A DNA stretch of 64,000 nt, taken from contig CAWCTD010000003.1 in the NCBI GenBank assembly GCA_963798455.1, positions 992,001 to 1,056,000 on the forward strand. The letters are read 5' to 3'. Numbering within the stretch: the first letter of the stretch is position 1; each line of letters starts with the position of its first letter. Positions 1 to 8,018 of this stretch are shown piece by piece. The DNA comes from CAWCTD01 sp963798455. Lineage in GTDB: Bacteria > Acidobacteriota > Terriglobia > Bryobacterales > Bryobacteraceae. The notes below the pieces were generated by a model. The model made no database searches. It was not told the DNA's origin and worked only from the letters and a program-made list of their open reading frames with translations. Made by a program: the position numbers and the translations under genes.

Positions 1-576
1 GTCGACTACAACCGTTTCGTGGCGAAGCTGCCCGAGATCGACATCGTGATCACCTCCAGCGGCGCCCCGCACTACATCCTGCACAAGGAGGAGATGAAGC
101 GGGTCATCGAGGTCCGCCGGAACCGTCCGATGTTTCTGATCGACATCGCCGTGCCGCGCAACATCGAGCCCTCGGTCAACGGCCTGGACAACGTCTTCCT
201 CTACGATATGGACGATCTTCAGAAGGTCGTGGACCAGAACCGGCAGGGCAGGCTCCAGCACGCGGACCAGGCCGAACAGATCATCTCCGAGGAAGTGGAC
301 CGCATGCTGGCGCGGCTTAAGGCGCGCGAGGCCGCGCCCACCATCGTCCGCTTGCAGGAGCAGCTCGAGCAGTTGCGGCAATCGGAGCTGGAGCGGCTTC
401 GCTCCCGCTTTGGAGAGTTGACGCCGCAGCAGGAGGAAGCACTGGAAGCGCTGACGCGCGGGATCATGGCCAAGATCGCCCACGCGCCCATCGCCGAACT
501 GAGGAAGCGAGCCGGGGAGCCGGAAGGGATCGAGACCGCGGAGTTGATCCGCCGCGTGTTTAGGCTGGAGGAGTAA
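1..576 (+). CDS. hemA: Glutamyl-tRNA reductase, C-terminal part (cut by window edge)
   Basis: The reading frame is open from base 1, so only the last 191 residues are present. The family catalyses NADPH-dependent reduction of glutamyl-tRNA to glutamate-1-semialdehyde, the first committed C5-pathway step to tetrapyrroles, in the cytoplasm. The visible start is the end of the NADPH-binding domain (ITSSGAPHYIL, then FLIDIAVPRNIEPSV, a hallmark stretch), followed by the long charged alpha-helical dimerisation domain. The stop overlaps the hemC start in a TAATG junction, so the genes are translationally coupled and co-transcribed with hemC and hemD. The catalytic cysteine region lies outside the window. 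Confidence 0.95.
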   Translation, partial: VDYNRFVAKLPEIDIVITSSGAPHYILHKEEMKRVIEVRRNRPMFLIDIAVPRNIEPSVNGLDNVFLYDMDDLQKVVDQNRQGRLQHADQAEQIISEEVDRMLARLKAREAAPTIVRLQEQLEQLRQSELERLRSRFGELTPQQEEALEALTRGIMAKIAHAPIAELRKRAGEPEGIETAELIRRVFRLEE

Positions 577-1481
577 TGCTCACTGTCGGATCGCGCGGCT
601 CGCAACTGGCTCTGTGGCAGGCGCGCTGGATCAAGAACCGGCTGGAGGAACTGGGCCAGAGCTGCCGCATTGAGATCATCAGGACCACGGGTGACAAGAT
701 CACGGACGTGCCGCTGGCCAAGGTGGGCGCCAAGGGCCTGTTCACCAAAGAGATCGAGGAGGCGCTGCAGGCTGGCGCCATCGATTTGGCGGTCCACAGC
801 ATGAAGGACCTGCCGACACTTCTGCCGGAAGGCCTCACAGTGGCGGCGATTCCCGAGCGCGAGGACCCGCGCGACGCCCTGCTGGGCAACAAGTTGCAGA
901 ACCTCCCGAGGGGATGCAAGGTGGGTACCAGCTCACTGCGCCGGGCCGCCCAGTTGCGGGCGCTGCGCCCTGATCTGGAGGTCGAGCCGGTCCGCGGCAA
1001 CCTGGACACACGGGTACGGAAACTGGACGAAGGGCGCTATGCAGCCGTCGTGCTGGCTTGCGCGGGATTGAAGCGGATGGGATGGGACGACCGGATCGCC
1101 GAGATCCTTTCCACGGACTACATGTGCCCGGCGGTGGGGCAGGGAGCCCTGGCGATTGAGACGCGGGCGGATGGCGGTCCGGCCGAGGAGATTTGCCGGA
1201 GGCTGGACCATTCCGATACGCGGATTGCGGTGACCGCCGAACGCGCGTTGCTGGCGGCGCTGGGCGGCGGCTGCCAGGTGCCCATCGGCGCGTACGCGAC
1301 TGTGGATGGCGGCGAACTGCATCTGACCGCGGTCGTGTGTACGCCGGACGGTGAGCGGCTCATCCGTCGAAACGTGTCCGGGCCGGCAGGCTCAGCCGAG
1401 GAGTTGGGCCGTGAACTGGGCCAGACGTTGCTCGATGCCGGAGCGGACGAGATCCTGGAGGATGTCTATGGCGGCCCCTGA
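576..1481 (+). CDS. hemC: Hydroxymethylbilane synthase (porphobilinogen deaminase)
   Basis: The protein has 301 residues, the usual length. It condenses four porphobilinogen molecules into hydroxymethylbilane in the cytoplasm. Typical blocks are visible: TVGSRGSQLALWQARW at the N terminus, GAIDLAVHSMKDLPT (substrate-binding Asp/Lys region), the arginine-rich GTSSLRRAAQLRALRPDL and VRGNLDTRVRKL, and GGGCQVPIGAYA, which carries the cysteine that binds the dipyrromethane cofactor. The ATG overlaps the hemA stop by one base. It lies between hemA and hemD in one haem operon. Confidence 0.97.
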   Translation: MLTVGSRGSQLALWQARWIKNRLEELGQSCRIEIIRTTGDKITDVPLAKVGAKGLFTKEIEEALQAGAIDLAVHSMKDLPTLLPEGLTVAAIPEREDPRDALLGNKLQNLPRGCKVGTSSLRRAAQLRALRPDLEVEPVRGNLDTRVRKLDEGRYAAVVLACAGLKRMGWDDRIAEILSTDYMCPAVGQGALAIETRADGGPAEEICRRLDHSDTRIAVTAERALLAALGGGCQVPIGAYATVDGGELHLTAVVCTPDGERLIRRNVSGPAGSAEELGRELGQTLLDAGADEILEDVYGGP

Positions 1482-2235
1482 GTTGCCTCTGGCCGGCGTT
1501 TCGGTCGTGATCACGCGGGCGCGCGACCAGGCGGGCGAGTTGGCCGCGAAGCTCGAGGCTTTGGGCGCGGAGGTGGTCGAGTTCCCCACCATTGAGATCA
1601 AGCCGGCCGATGACTACCGGGCGCTGGACGCCGCGCTGGCTAATCTCAAGTCTTATGACTGGCTGATTTTCACCAGCGCCAACGGCGTGAAGTTCTTCAT
1701 GGAGCGGCTGGATTTGCGCGGGCGCGACCTACTGGCTTTCCAAGGAAGCGTGTGCGCGATTGGACCGGCCACCCGCAAGGCCGTGGAGAACCGTGGGTTG
1801 CATGTGACCCTGGTACCCGAGGAGTACGTCGCCGAGAGCATGGTCGCCGCTTTCGAGGGATACGAACTGGCCGGCAAACGGGTGCTGCTGCCGCGCGCGG
1901 CCGTGGCCAGGGACCTCGTCCCCACCGAGCTTTCCAAGCGCGGAGCGCAGGTCGATGTGGTGGAAGCCTATCGCACCGGCGTGCCGATAGACTTGGGCGC
2001 CCGGGTTCGCGAGGTCTTCTTTGGTGAGCGCAAGCCCGACTGGATCACGTTCACGAGCTCCTCGACTGTGACCAACTTCGTCCACGCCGCCGGCGCGCAG
2101 ACGCTGGAGGACGTGAAAGTGGCTTCCATCGGTCCGGTCACCTCGAACACCGCGCGCAAGTACGGGCTCGAAGTGGCCGTTGAAGCCTTCCCCTACACCA
2201 TTGAAGGGCTGGTGGGAGCCATCCTGCGAGCGTAG
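1468..2235 (+). CDS. hemD: Uroporphyrinogen-III synthase
   Basis: This 255-residue protein closes and inverts ring D of hydroxymethylbilane to give uroporphyrinogen III. It shows the two-lobe HemD layout: an N-terminal block LAGVSVVITRARDQAGEL, the central DWLIFTSANGVKFF, and the C-terminal PDWITFTSSSTVTNF with SIGPVTSNTARKYGL. I chose ATG 1468 because GGAGG (1457-1461) lies six bases upstream; ATG 1462 is the alternative, and the frame is open further upstream inside hemC. The start overlaps the hemC end by 14 bases, so the two are coupled. Sequence conservation is low in this family, but position and motifs agree. Confidence 0.93.
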   Translation: MAAPELPLAGVSVVITRARDQAGELAAKLEALGAEVVEFPTIEIKPADDYRALDAALANLKSYDWLIFTSANGVKFFMERLDLRGRDLLAFQGSVCAIGPATRKAVENRGLHVTLVPEEYVAESMVAAFEGYELAGKRVLLPRAAVARDLVPTELSKRGAQVDVVEAYRTGVPIDLGARVREVFFGERKPDWITFTSSSTVTNFVHAAGAQTLEDVKVASIGPVTSNTARKYGLEVAVEAFPYTIEGLVGAILRA

Positions 2236-2267
2236 CGCCCCCTGCTATACTTTTCTCTCTGATCCCC

Positions 2268-2552
2268 ATGCCTGAACCGACAGACACACCGACCGTGCCC
2301 GCCGCGGACGTCGTTGCCACGCTGAGCGACGGCACCAAGGTCAAGCGACGCCTGCTCCGCATGCGCGCCTGCAACGAGAAGGACGCCAAGGGCAAGTTGT
2401 GCGCCGGACACCTGAAGCGCTGGTACTTTTTCGGCGAGGAAGTCAAGCAGAAGTTCGGCGCCGACGCCGAGATCTACCGCTGCGAGCACTGCCAGACTCT
2501 CTATCTGCCCAACCCCGACGAGAAGTCGCGCTCCGGCACGCTGGCTTACTAG
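2268..2552 (+). CDS. Small hypothetical protein with Cys/His pairs
   Basis: This is a 94-residue soluble protein that I do not recognise. Cysteines and a histidine occur as CNEKDAKGKLCAGH and CEHC, a spacing that could bind one zinc ion; this is inference from spacing only. It follows hemD by 32 bases, with a possible -10 (TATACT, 2246-2251) between them. Its stop codon shares CTAG with the stop of the convergent DoxX gene. The last 24 bases of the gene recur at 3007-3030, beyond the DoxX gene, as a direct repeat. Confidence 0.75.
   Translation: MPEPTDTPTVPAADVVATLSDGTKVKRRLLRMRACNEKDAKGKLCAGHLKRWYFFGEEVKQKFGADAEIYRCEHCQTLYLPNPDEKSRSGTLAY
2527..2550 (+). repeat. 3'-end direct repeat, copy A (Cys-rich gene)
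   Basis: These 24 bases encode the last residues of the Cys-rich protein (RSGTLAY). They match 3007-3030 at 22 of 24 positions. The DoxX gene lies between the copies. Confidence 0.6.
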
Positions 2553-2947
2553 TCCGCTTTTTTGCGGAACAGACGATCGAGGCTCACGGTTCCCGGGCCG
2601 GCCACGGCCAGGTAGAGGAAGATGAAGCAGTAGAGAACCGCCAGTTCGCCGCCGCTGACGATCGGCCAGAAGCTTTTGGGCGTGTGTGCCCTAAAGTAAG
2701 CCACGGCCATCTCGCCGCAGAGAACGAAGGCCACGGGTCTGGTGAGGAGCCCAAGTAGTATCAGGAACCCTCCGGCCGACTCAAGAAAGCCAGCCGTCCA
2801 GAACAGCGACGGGAAAGTTGCCGCCATGCCCCCGCCGCCCATGCCCCCAAACAGCCCGAACAGTTTCTGCAAACCATGCAGCGAGAAGGTGAATCCCGCC
2901 ATGATGCGCAATAGCGAAAGCGCCCTTGGTTCCAAGGTTTTGAGCAT
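2549..2947 (-). CDS. DoxX family inner-membrane protein
   Basis: This is a 132-residue protein with about four hydrophobic segments (RIMAGFTFSLHGLQKLFGLF, FLESAGGFLILLGLL, FVLCGEMAVAYF, LYCFIFLYLAV). The HGLQKLFG block and the overall layout are typical of the DoxX family, whose biochemical role is mostly undefined (some members act with thiol/redox systems). I chose the start at 2947 because AGAGGG precedes it at a proper distance; an upstream in-frame start (2971) lacks a ribosome site. It converges on the small Cys-rich gene with a 4-base overlap of stop codons and lies between two copies of that gene's 3' end. Confidence 0.88.
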   Translation of the reverse strand: MLKTLEPRALSLLRIMAGFTFSLHGLQKLFGLFGGMGGGGMAATFPSLFWTAGFLESAGGFLILLGLLTRPVAFVLCGEMAVAYFRAHTPKSFWPIVSGGELAVLYCFIFLYLAVAGPGTVSLDRLFRKKAD

Positions 2948-3006
2948 CTGTGCCCTCTGCCCTGAGACCATACCACAAACGCGACAGCAGAATCCCCATG
3001 CATCCC

Positions 3007-3030
3007 CGCGCTCCGGCACGCGGGCCTACT
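3007..3030 (+). repeat. 3'-end direct repeat, copy B
   Basis: This is the second copy of the Cys-rich gene's terminal 24 bases. It would read RSGTRAY followed directly by TGA. It is not attached to any gene body and lies just beyond the DoxX start. Confidence 0.6.
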
Positions 3031-3048
3031 GAGGCCGGAAAAGAAAAA

Positions 3049-3087
3049 CCGCATCGGAAGGCTGCCTTCATCTGCCTTCCGATGCGG
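3049..3087 (-). terminator. Perfect 14-bp hairpin with T-tract on the minus strand
   Basis: Bases 3049-3062 and 3074-3087 are perfectly complementary (14 bp stem, 11-base loop). On the minus strand the stem is followed by TTTTTCTTTT, the layout of an intrinsic terminator. On the plus strand no T run follows. No minus-strand gene is visible immediately upstream of it, so it may end an unannotated small RNA. Confidence 0.65.
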
Positions 3088-3528
3088 TCCGCCCTAGAGG
3101 GCTGGGATCCGGCGTCGGTGCATCTGGAAAAACCAACACCCGCTTAGCAGATCCATTCCCGGCGAGGCCCGCGTCCTTCTTTTCCTCACCACGAATGCCA
3201 GATGGCGGCCGAAACCTCAGGTCCCTGGTGTGTAACTAAGAAGCCGCACGACATTCAAAAAAAGTCCCTCTGTTGCAACCGTCAGTCGGTGGATGAGTGG
3301 AATAAACCCAAAACATCGTCTCCCGCGAGCACGCCGTTCTGCTAAACCGCTCATCCCCTCCCTGCCAGTTGCAGCAGAGGGCAGGTTCAAAGAACTACTC
3401 CATCAATTCATCTTGAATGCAGCAACCCACCGTCCATCGGATGAGAGGGTTAAGTTGTGGATTCTAAAGCACCTGGGATTCGACGGAGGACCTCCGGCCG
3501 GGGCGCCTGCTGCACGCGGTGTGTCACT
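3088..3528. other. Intergenic stretch without a convincing gene
   Basis: About 440 bases lie between the hairpin and the heparinase-like gene. A 79-codon frame at 3293-3532 has no ribosome site and no recognisable content, so I left it out. If the minus-strand hairpin ends a transcript, that RNA would be encoded here. Confidence 0.4.
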
Positions 3529-4917
3529 ATGACACAATCGATTCGGATGCTTTCTCGCGGGGCCACCTTCCTGGCAGTTTGGGCATGGGCCTTCAGCGGC
3601 TTGGCTTGGCCGCAGACGGCGGAGGAGGATTTTCGCGTCTTCACCGAGCATCCCCGGTTGTTCCTCCAGGCCCGCAGGCTGCGCCTTTTGCAGAGAGAAG
3701 GGGAGCGCCAGTCGCCCCGCTGGGAGCAATTCCGGATGCTGCTGACCGGCAAGGCCCAAATGCCCGAGCCAGGCTTCGCCCTGGCACTCTACGCCCGGGC
3801 TTCCGGGGAAGCGAGCTACTGCCGGGAGGCGGTAGATTGGGCTCTTGGGCCGGCTTCCGACCTGCGGCAGCTCGCTCTGGTCTTTGACTGGTGTCAGGCG
3901 GTGCTCTCCGATGCCCAGTCTGAGACGCTGGCCTCCAAACTGGAGCGCGGCGCGGCGGCGGCCGCGGGCAAGCCCGGGGTGGCGGGCATGCGCGACCGCG
4001 TGCTGGCCGCCGTCGCTCTGGCCGGGTACCGGCAGGCGGTCTCCGAGCGGGAGCTTCGGTTTGTCATTGAGAAATGGTGGCGAGGCGAGATCGTTCCGGC
4101 CATCAGGAGCCACCGCGATGCGCTCCCTCGGGACGACACGCTGGCCCTGTTCGAGATCCTGCATGCCGTGCGAGACAACCTCAACATCGACCTGCGCGAC
4201 CCGATTCAGGACTTCTTTCGAGGTCTGCCTGCTTTTCTGCTGTCGAGCTACTACCCCAGTTCTTACCCGGCGGCTGAGAACGAATACTACATCCCCGCGG
4301 TGAAAGGTGGCGGCGAACCGGATTTGCGGCGCGCGGCTCTGTCCCGGGCGGGGGAGTTGAGCCTGGTGGCATATGATTCCAACACCCAGGACAGCGAGTT
4401 TCTTCAGGGCTGGCTGATGCGCGACTCGGTGCTAATGCGCAGCCCGTTGGGAATCCCCTACGAGTTCCTCTGGGCCAACCCTTACCTGCCGGGGCTGAGC
4501 TACTACCACTCGCCGCTTTTCTTCCACGATGAGCGGCTGGGGAGGCTTTTCGTCCGCTCGAGTTGGGACGACGACGCCACATGGCTTGGCTTTTTCGACG
4601 GGGAACTGCAGGTCTTTACCAAGGACGGGCTCAAGATCGTGAAGCAGCAACCCGCGTCCAAACCCATCCGTCTGGGCGACGTGGCTGTGTTTGAGGCTTC
4701 CGGCGCCACTACGCTTCGGCTGGAGGAATCCGAGGTCCAGAGGGTCTTCCTGCTCGGCCTGCGGCCCGGTGCGAGCTACGAGGTGAAGGTTGCGGACAGC
4801 AAGCCCACCCGGGAGACGGCGGATCCAGGGGGGATTGTCCAAGTCTCGCTAGAGCCTGAGGCGAGCATTGTGATACGGCTGAGGGAGTTGCCGCGCTCGG
4901 CGGAGCGGCCTTTCTAG
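3529..4917 (+). CDS. Secreted heparinase II/III-like protein
   Basis: This 462-residue protein has an N-terminal signal peptide (LSRGATFLAVWAWAFSGLAW, then PQTA). A following EHPRLFLQARRLRLL block resembles the start of alginate-lyase/heparinase-like toroid domains. A C-terminal part reads like the beta-rich half of heparinase II/III proteins (LFVRSSWDDDATWLGFFDG, then GDVAVFEASGATTLRLEES). The substrate is unknown; export suggests polysaccharide work outside the cytoplasm. The start is uncertain: 3529 and 3547 are both possible and the frame is open to 3457. It converges on the split metallo-hydrolase gene with stop codons overlapping in CTAG. Confidence 0.65.
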   Translation: MTQSIRMLSRGATFLAVWAWAFSGLAWPQTAEEDFRVFTEHPRLFLQARRLRLLQREGERQSPRWEQFRMLLTGKAQMPEPGFALALYARASGEASYCREAVDWALGPASDLRQLALVFDWCQAVLSDAQSETLASKLERGAAAAAGKPGVAGMRDRVLAAVALAGYRQAVSERELRFVIEKWWRGEIVPAIRSHRDALPRDDTLALFEILHAVRDNLNIDLRDPIQDFFRGLPAFLLSSYYPSSYPAAENEYYIPAVKGGGEPDLRRAALSRAGELSLVAYDSNTQDSEFLQGWLMRDSVLMRSPLGIPYEFLWANPYLPGLSYYHSPLFFHDERLGRLFVRSSWDDDATWLGFFDGELQVFTKDGLKIVKQQPASKPIRLGDVAVFEASGATTLRLEESEVQRVFLLGLRPGASYEVKVADSKPTRETADPGGIVQVSLEPEASIVIRLRELPRSAERPF

Positions 4918-5195
4918 TAATACCAATCCCTGATCCGGACCTCGATGCCGCTGCCTTCGAGGAGTTTCACCAGCGCTGCCGTGTCCGATCCCCGGTCGTG
5001 GTACGGGTAGAGGATCTTCGGCGAGAACGAGCGGGCGGCGGCGGCGACTTCCTCGGGCGTCATGGTGAAGGGGAGATTCATGGGCAAGAAGGCGACCGCG
5101 ATGTTCTTGAGGCTGGCCATTTCCGGAATCGCCGAAGTGTCGCCGGCGATGTAACAACGCTGGCCGGCGAAGGTCAGCACGTAGCCGTTACCCTC
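4914..5195 (-). pseudogene. MBL-fold metallo-hydrolase, C-terminal fragment (split by IS)
   Basis: This fragment encodes the C-terminal half of a metallo-beta-lactamase-fold hydrolase: GNGYVLTFAGQRCYIAGDT (metal-binding Asp), then YPYHDRGSDTAALVKLL. It continues the frame of 6733-7172. Removing the IS and one copy of CCCTC restores a 238-residue frame through HPKGEGNGY, a junction typical of the UlaG-like branch. The fragment has no start of its own. Confidence 0.9.
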
Positions 5196-5289
5196 AGCAT
5201 ATTCCAATCGAAGGATGAGCCTGAAGGATGATGGGGGCTGAGCAGTCTGGGCTCCTTTCTGTGAGTGTGTAAGTGTCTCGGAGTCGGGG

Positions 5290-5393
5290 CTGTGGGAATG
5301 TGGGAATCGCGGCAGCGATTTCCAAGGGCGGTGGGCAAAGAGGGAAACCTGGTGTTGGTTTTCCTCTTTGTCCACGGCCCGGCATTTCCACAG
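5290..5393. repeat. Nested inverted repeat in IS left end
   Basis: Bases 5333-5349 pair with 5357-5373 (17-bp stem with two G-T type mismatches, 7-base loop). An outer arm, CTGTGGGAATG near 5290, pairs with the CATTTCCACAG ending at 5393. The structure lies downstream of the transposase gene, inside the element. It could act as a terminator or a transposition recognition structure. Confidence 0.6.
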
Positions 5394-5400
5394 CCTTTTC

Positions 5401-6630
5401 TCATGCGCTCTTCCTTCGTTGGAAGCTGGCGAATAGCTTCTGTTTGGCGGTCTGCATCCGGCGGGCTGCCGCCGTGTCGGTTTCGGCTCGCTCGATCTCA
5501 TTGAGCCTTTCGATGGTCACCCCCGGCCGGAGGGCGCGCACCACCCCGGGCAACTGGCGCAAGATCTCCCAGGGCGTGGCGTACCAGCGGTACACCCTGC
5601 GTTGCTTGCCCTTGGCTCCGGTCTCCACTTCGGGCACGCCGCAGGGCCGGTGGAAGCTCAGGTAGGGATTGAAGTATCCCTCGTAGAACTCCTCGATCGC
5701 CTGCGCATGGCTGGAGTCGATATATCCGTAGCCCATGTGCTTGCGCACCACCGCGCCGTTCTTCGCCTCCGCCAAGCCGTTGTCGTTGGAATGCCGCGGC
5801 CGCGACTTGGTCTGTTGGATCAGCAACTTGTTGAGCAGCTTGGCCACCGTGTGGTTGATGAACTCGCTGCCGTTGTCGGAATGGAAGCCGCGGATGTGAA
5901 ACGGAAACTGCCGCAGCATGGCTTCCAGCACCGGCTGCAAGTAGGCTTCGCTGATCTGCTCGGCCGCCCCCACCACCTGCCACTGCGTGACCTCGTCCAC
6001 GGCATTGATGTGATACGCCCCTTTCACGCCTCCCAGATCCCCCTGGTGCACCGTGTCCACCCGCAGGTAGCCCGGTCGTCCGTCCGGCTCTGGCCGGCGC
6101 CGTTCGCCAATGGCCACCTGCACCGGCCGCGTTTTCTGGTAGACCACCCGCTTCTGCCGGTACGTCCGGCTCTTGCGCAGGTTGTAGATGTGGGCCATCG
6201 AAATGGCCGCCAGCCGCTCATAGCGGGGGTCCTTGAAATCGTACCGCGCCCGCTGCAGGAGCTTCTGCGTCGCCGGGCCGCTGAGCGTCTCATGGGCCTG
6301 GTCGACTTCGGCCAGCAACTCGATGTCGGCTAGCCTGTAGCGGCAAGCAAAGCGGTGGCGCCGGTAGAGCGCCTCCTTGACCTCGCCGCTGTCGCCGTAC
6401 TTGCCGATCAGCCGCGTCACCTGCGCCCGGCTCAGCCCGGACATCTTCGCCACGTAACGTCGCAACAGTCCCTTCGCCTCCCGACCGCATTGCCCATAGC
6501 GCTGCTGCTTCAATGTCCGCGTCACCCAGTCATAAACCTCCCGCCGGTTCTTGCCCTCGAACCGAACCGGCTCGCTGGCCTCCAAAAACGCCCGGATCTG
6601 CTCCAGGCTCATTGTGTCCCGATCCTGCAT
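5401..6630 (-). CDS. DDE transposase, rve integrase-core type
   Basis: This protein of about 409 residues carries an N-terminal DNA-binding region (AKMSGLSRAQVTRLIGKYG, helix-turn-helix-like) and a retroviral-integrase-type catalytic core. The three acidic residues are seen as YLRVDTVHQGD (Asp), GFHSDNGSEF (Asp) and NDNGLAEAKNG (Glu). It would cut and join the element's ends. I place the start at ATG 6630; a TTG at 6642 and ATG 6612 are also possible. The frame appears intact, so the element may be active. Confidence 0.92.
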   Translation of the reverse strand: MQDRDTMSLEQIRAFLEASEPVRFEGKNRREVYDWVTRTLKQQRYGQCGREAKGLLRRYVAKMSGLSRAQVTRLIGKYGDSGEVKEALYRRHRFACRYRLADIELLAEVDQAHETLSGPATQKLLQRARYDFKDPRYERLAAISMAHIYNLRKSRTYRQKRVVYQKTRPVQVAIGERRRPEPDGRPGYLRVDTVHQGDLGGVKGAYHINAVDEVTQWQVVGAAEQISEAYLQPVLEAMLRQFPFHIRGFHSDNGSEFINHTVAKLLNKLLIQQTKSRPRHSNDNGLAEAKNGAVVRKHMGYGYIDSSHAQAIEEFYEGYFNPYLSFHRPCGVPEVETGAKGKQRRVYRWYATPWEILRQLPGVVRALRPGVTIERLNEIERAETDTAAARRMQTAKQKLFASFQRRKSA

Positions 6631-6732
6631 GCTGACAATCAATCTCCAGCATGCCCAACCTCCCCGCCTTCAGGCTCATCTTGCGTTAGAAACACACCCT
6701 TCCTTCAGGCTCATCCTGCATTAGACAAGACT

Positions 6733-7172
6733 CCCTCCCCCTTCGGATGGAAGATCTGTCCACCGGCAGCTCTCGGTAAGTTATAGGCCGGGACCGCCTC
6801 GATGCCGGTCGGGCCAACTTGCCTGCTCTCGCCGTTCCGCATCACGGTGAGCCCGGCGACGCTCTTCGCGGCAGCCTCCGGGCCGATCACCACGGTGCTG
6901 TCCTTCCTCAGTTTCGTCAGGGCGGCGGGGTCGAGGTGATCCCCGTGCGTGTGGGTGATCAGGATCAGGTCGGCCTGCGGGAGACCCTCGTAGCGGTTGG
7001 CCCCCACTGGATCCACGTGAATCACCTGCCCACCCTGTTCGATCATGAAGCTGGCATGGTTGATGATGGTGAGCCTCACGGGACCGGAGTCGGTCATGCC
7101 TTCGTCAACGGGACGCTTGATCTGCGCGAAGGCGGCACTCAGGAGAAGCAGGGAGAGCAGCGCGTGCTTCAT
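6733..7172 (-). pseudogene. MBL-fold metallo-hydrolase, N-terminal fragment (split by IS)
   Basis: This fragment has a signal peptide (MKHALLSLLLLSAAFAQ) and the metal-binding motif THTHGDHLD of the metallo-beta-lactamase fold. It breaks at HPKGEG, where the IS begins; the frame then runs a few codons into the element and stops at 6711. Without its second half it lacks the later metal-ligand Asp (AGDT), so it should be inactive. It starts nine bases after the larB stop, so it was probably the last gene of a larB operon. The original product was probably a periplasmic UlaG-like hydrolase of unknown substrate. Confidence 0.9.
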
Positions 7173-7181
7173 GATTTACCC

Positions 7182-7928
7182 TTAGAGTTGATTGATCAGG
7201 CTGGCGACGTAGCCGGCGCCAAAGCCGTTGTCGATGTTCACCACCGTCACGTTGCTGGCGCAACTGTTGAGCATGGCCAAAAGGGCCGCCAGGCCATGGA
7301 AGCTGGCCCCGTAGCCGATGCTGGTCGGCACGGCGATCACGGGGCAGGAAACCAGGCCTCCGACCACGCTGGGAAGAGCCCCTTCCATCCCTGCCGCCAC
7401 CACTACCACGCGCGCCTCGACCAGGCGTTCGCGGTTGCTCATCAGGCGGTGAATGCCGGCAACGCCGATGTCGTAAATCGCCTCGACCTCGTTGCCCATC
7501 ACCTCGGCCGTGATTCGGGCCTCTTCGGCGACGGGGATGTCGCTGGTGCCGGCGCAGACCACCGCGATCTTGCCCTTCCCCCGAATCGTATGGTCGCCCC
7601 AGACGCGGATCGCGCCGCTCAGGGGGAAGTACTCGGCCTTCCGGATCTTCCTCTTAACGAACGTCGCCATCGGCGGGTCCGCCCGCGTGATCAGCACGTT
7701 CTTAGCGCCCTTCAGCAAATGGCTGGCGATGCTGACGACCTGCTCGGGCGTCTTGCCTTTGGCGAGGATCACTTCGGGCATGCCGTGGCGCAGGGCCCGG
7801 TGGTGATCCACTTTGGCGAAACCGAGGTCTTCGAACGGCATGTGGCGCATCCGCTCCACCGCCCGTTCCACGTCGAGCGTTCCGCCGCGCACTTGTTCCA
7901 GGAGTTCACGTAATTGGTCGGGGGTCAT
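7182..7928 (-). CDS. larB: LarB, pyridinium-3,5-biscarboxylic acid mononucleotide synthase
   Basis: This 248-residue protein matches LarB, the AIR-carboxylase-like enzyme that carboxylates nicotinic acid adenine dinucleotide in the first step of nickel-pincer cofactor synthesis. Evidence: an N-terminal helical region (LRELLEQVRGGTLDVERAVE, then FEDLGFAKVDHHRALRHG) and a PurE-like C-terminal part (VVCAGTSDIPVAEEA, VVVVAAGMEGALPSVVGGLV, VPTSIGYGASF). ATG 7928 matches the family start; the frame is open further upstream but with no family-like sequence. No larA, larC or larE lies in the window, so the target enzyme is not evident here. Confidence 0.93.
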   Translation of the reverse strand: MTPDQLRELLEQVRGGTLDVERAVERMRHMPFEDLGFAKVDHHRALRHGMPEVILAKGKTPEQVVSIASHLLKGAKNVLITRADPPMATFVKRKIRKAEYFPLSGAIRVWGDHTIRGKGKIAVVCAGTSDIPVAEEARITAEVMGNEVEAIYDIGVAGIHRLMSNRERLVEARVVVVAAGMEGALPSVVGGLVSCPVIAVPTSIGYGASFHGLAALLAMLNSCASNVTVVNIDNGFGAGYVASLINQL

Positions 7929-8018
7929 GTATTGTTCTGAGGATATCAGAAGCGGAGGCGGCTGCCGGGCCTTCGTCGCCCGCGGGCTAGAATGGTGGAA
8001 GGTCCACCCGCAATCCCG

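Larger units (their letters stand above)
5196..6732 (-). mobile_element. Insertion sequence with DDE (rve) transposase, 1,537 bp
   Basis: The element is bounded by a 5-base target duplication, CCCTC, at 5191-5195 and 6733-6737. Its ends are imperfect inverted repeats that share AGGATGAGCCTGAAGGA about 15 bases in. The right end holds a second, inner copy of that motif (GATGAGCCTGAAGG, around 6660-6680). Between the transposase stop and the left end is a 200-base non-coding segment with a large hairpin. It carries one transposase gene. The transposase resembles IS481/IS1202-like rve proteins, but I cannot fix the family. It interrupts an MBL-fold hydrolase gene. Confidence 0.9.

Noticed and set aside
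3293..3532. 79-codon frame in the gap before the heparinase-like gene
   Set aside because: It has no ribosome site, no recognisable motif and overlaps the start of the next gene in another frame.
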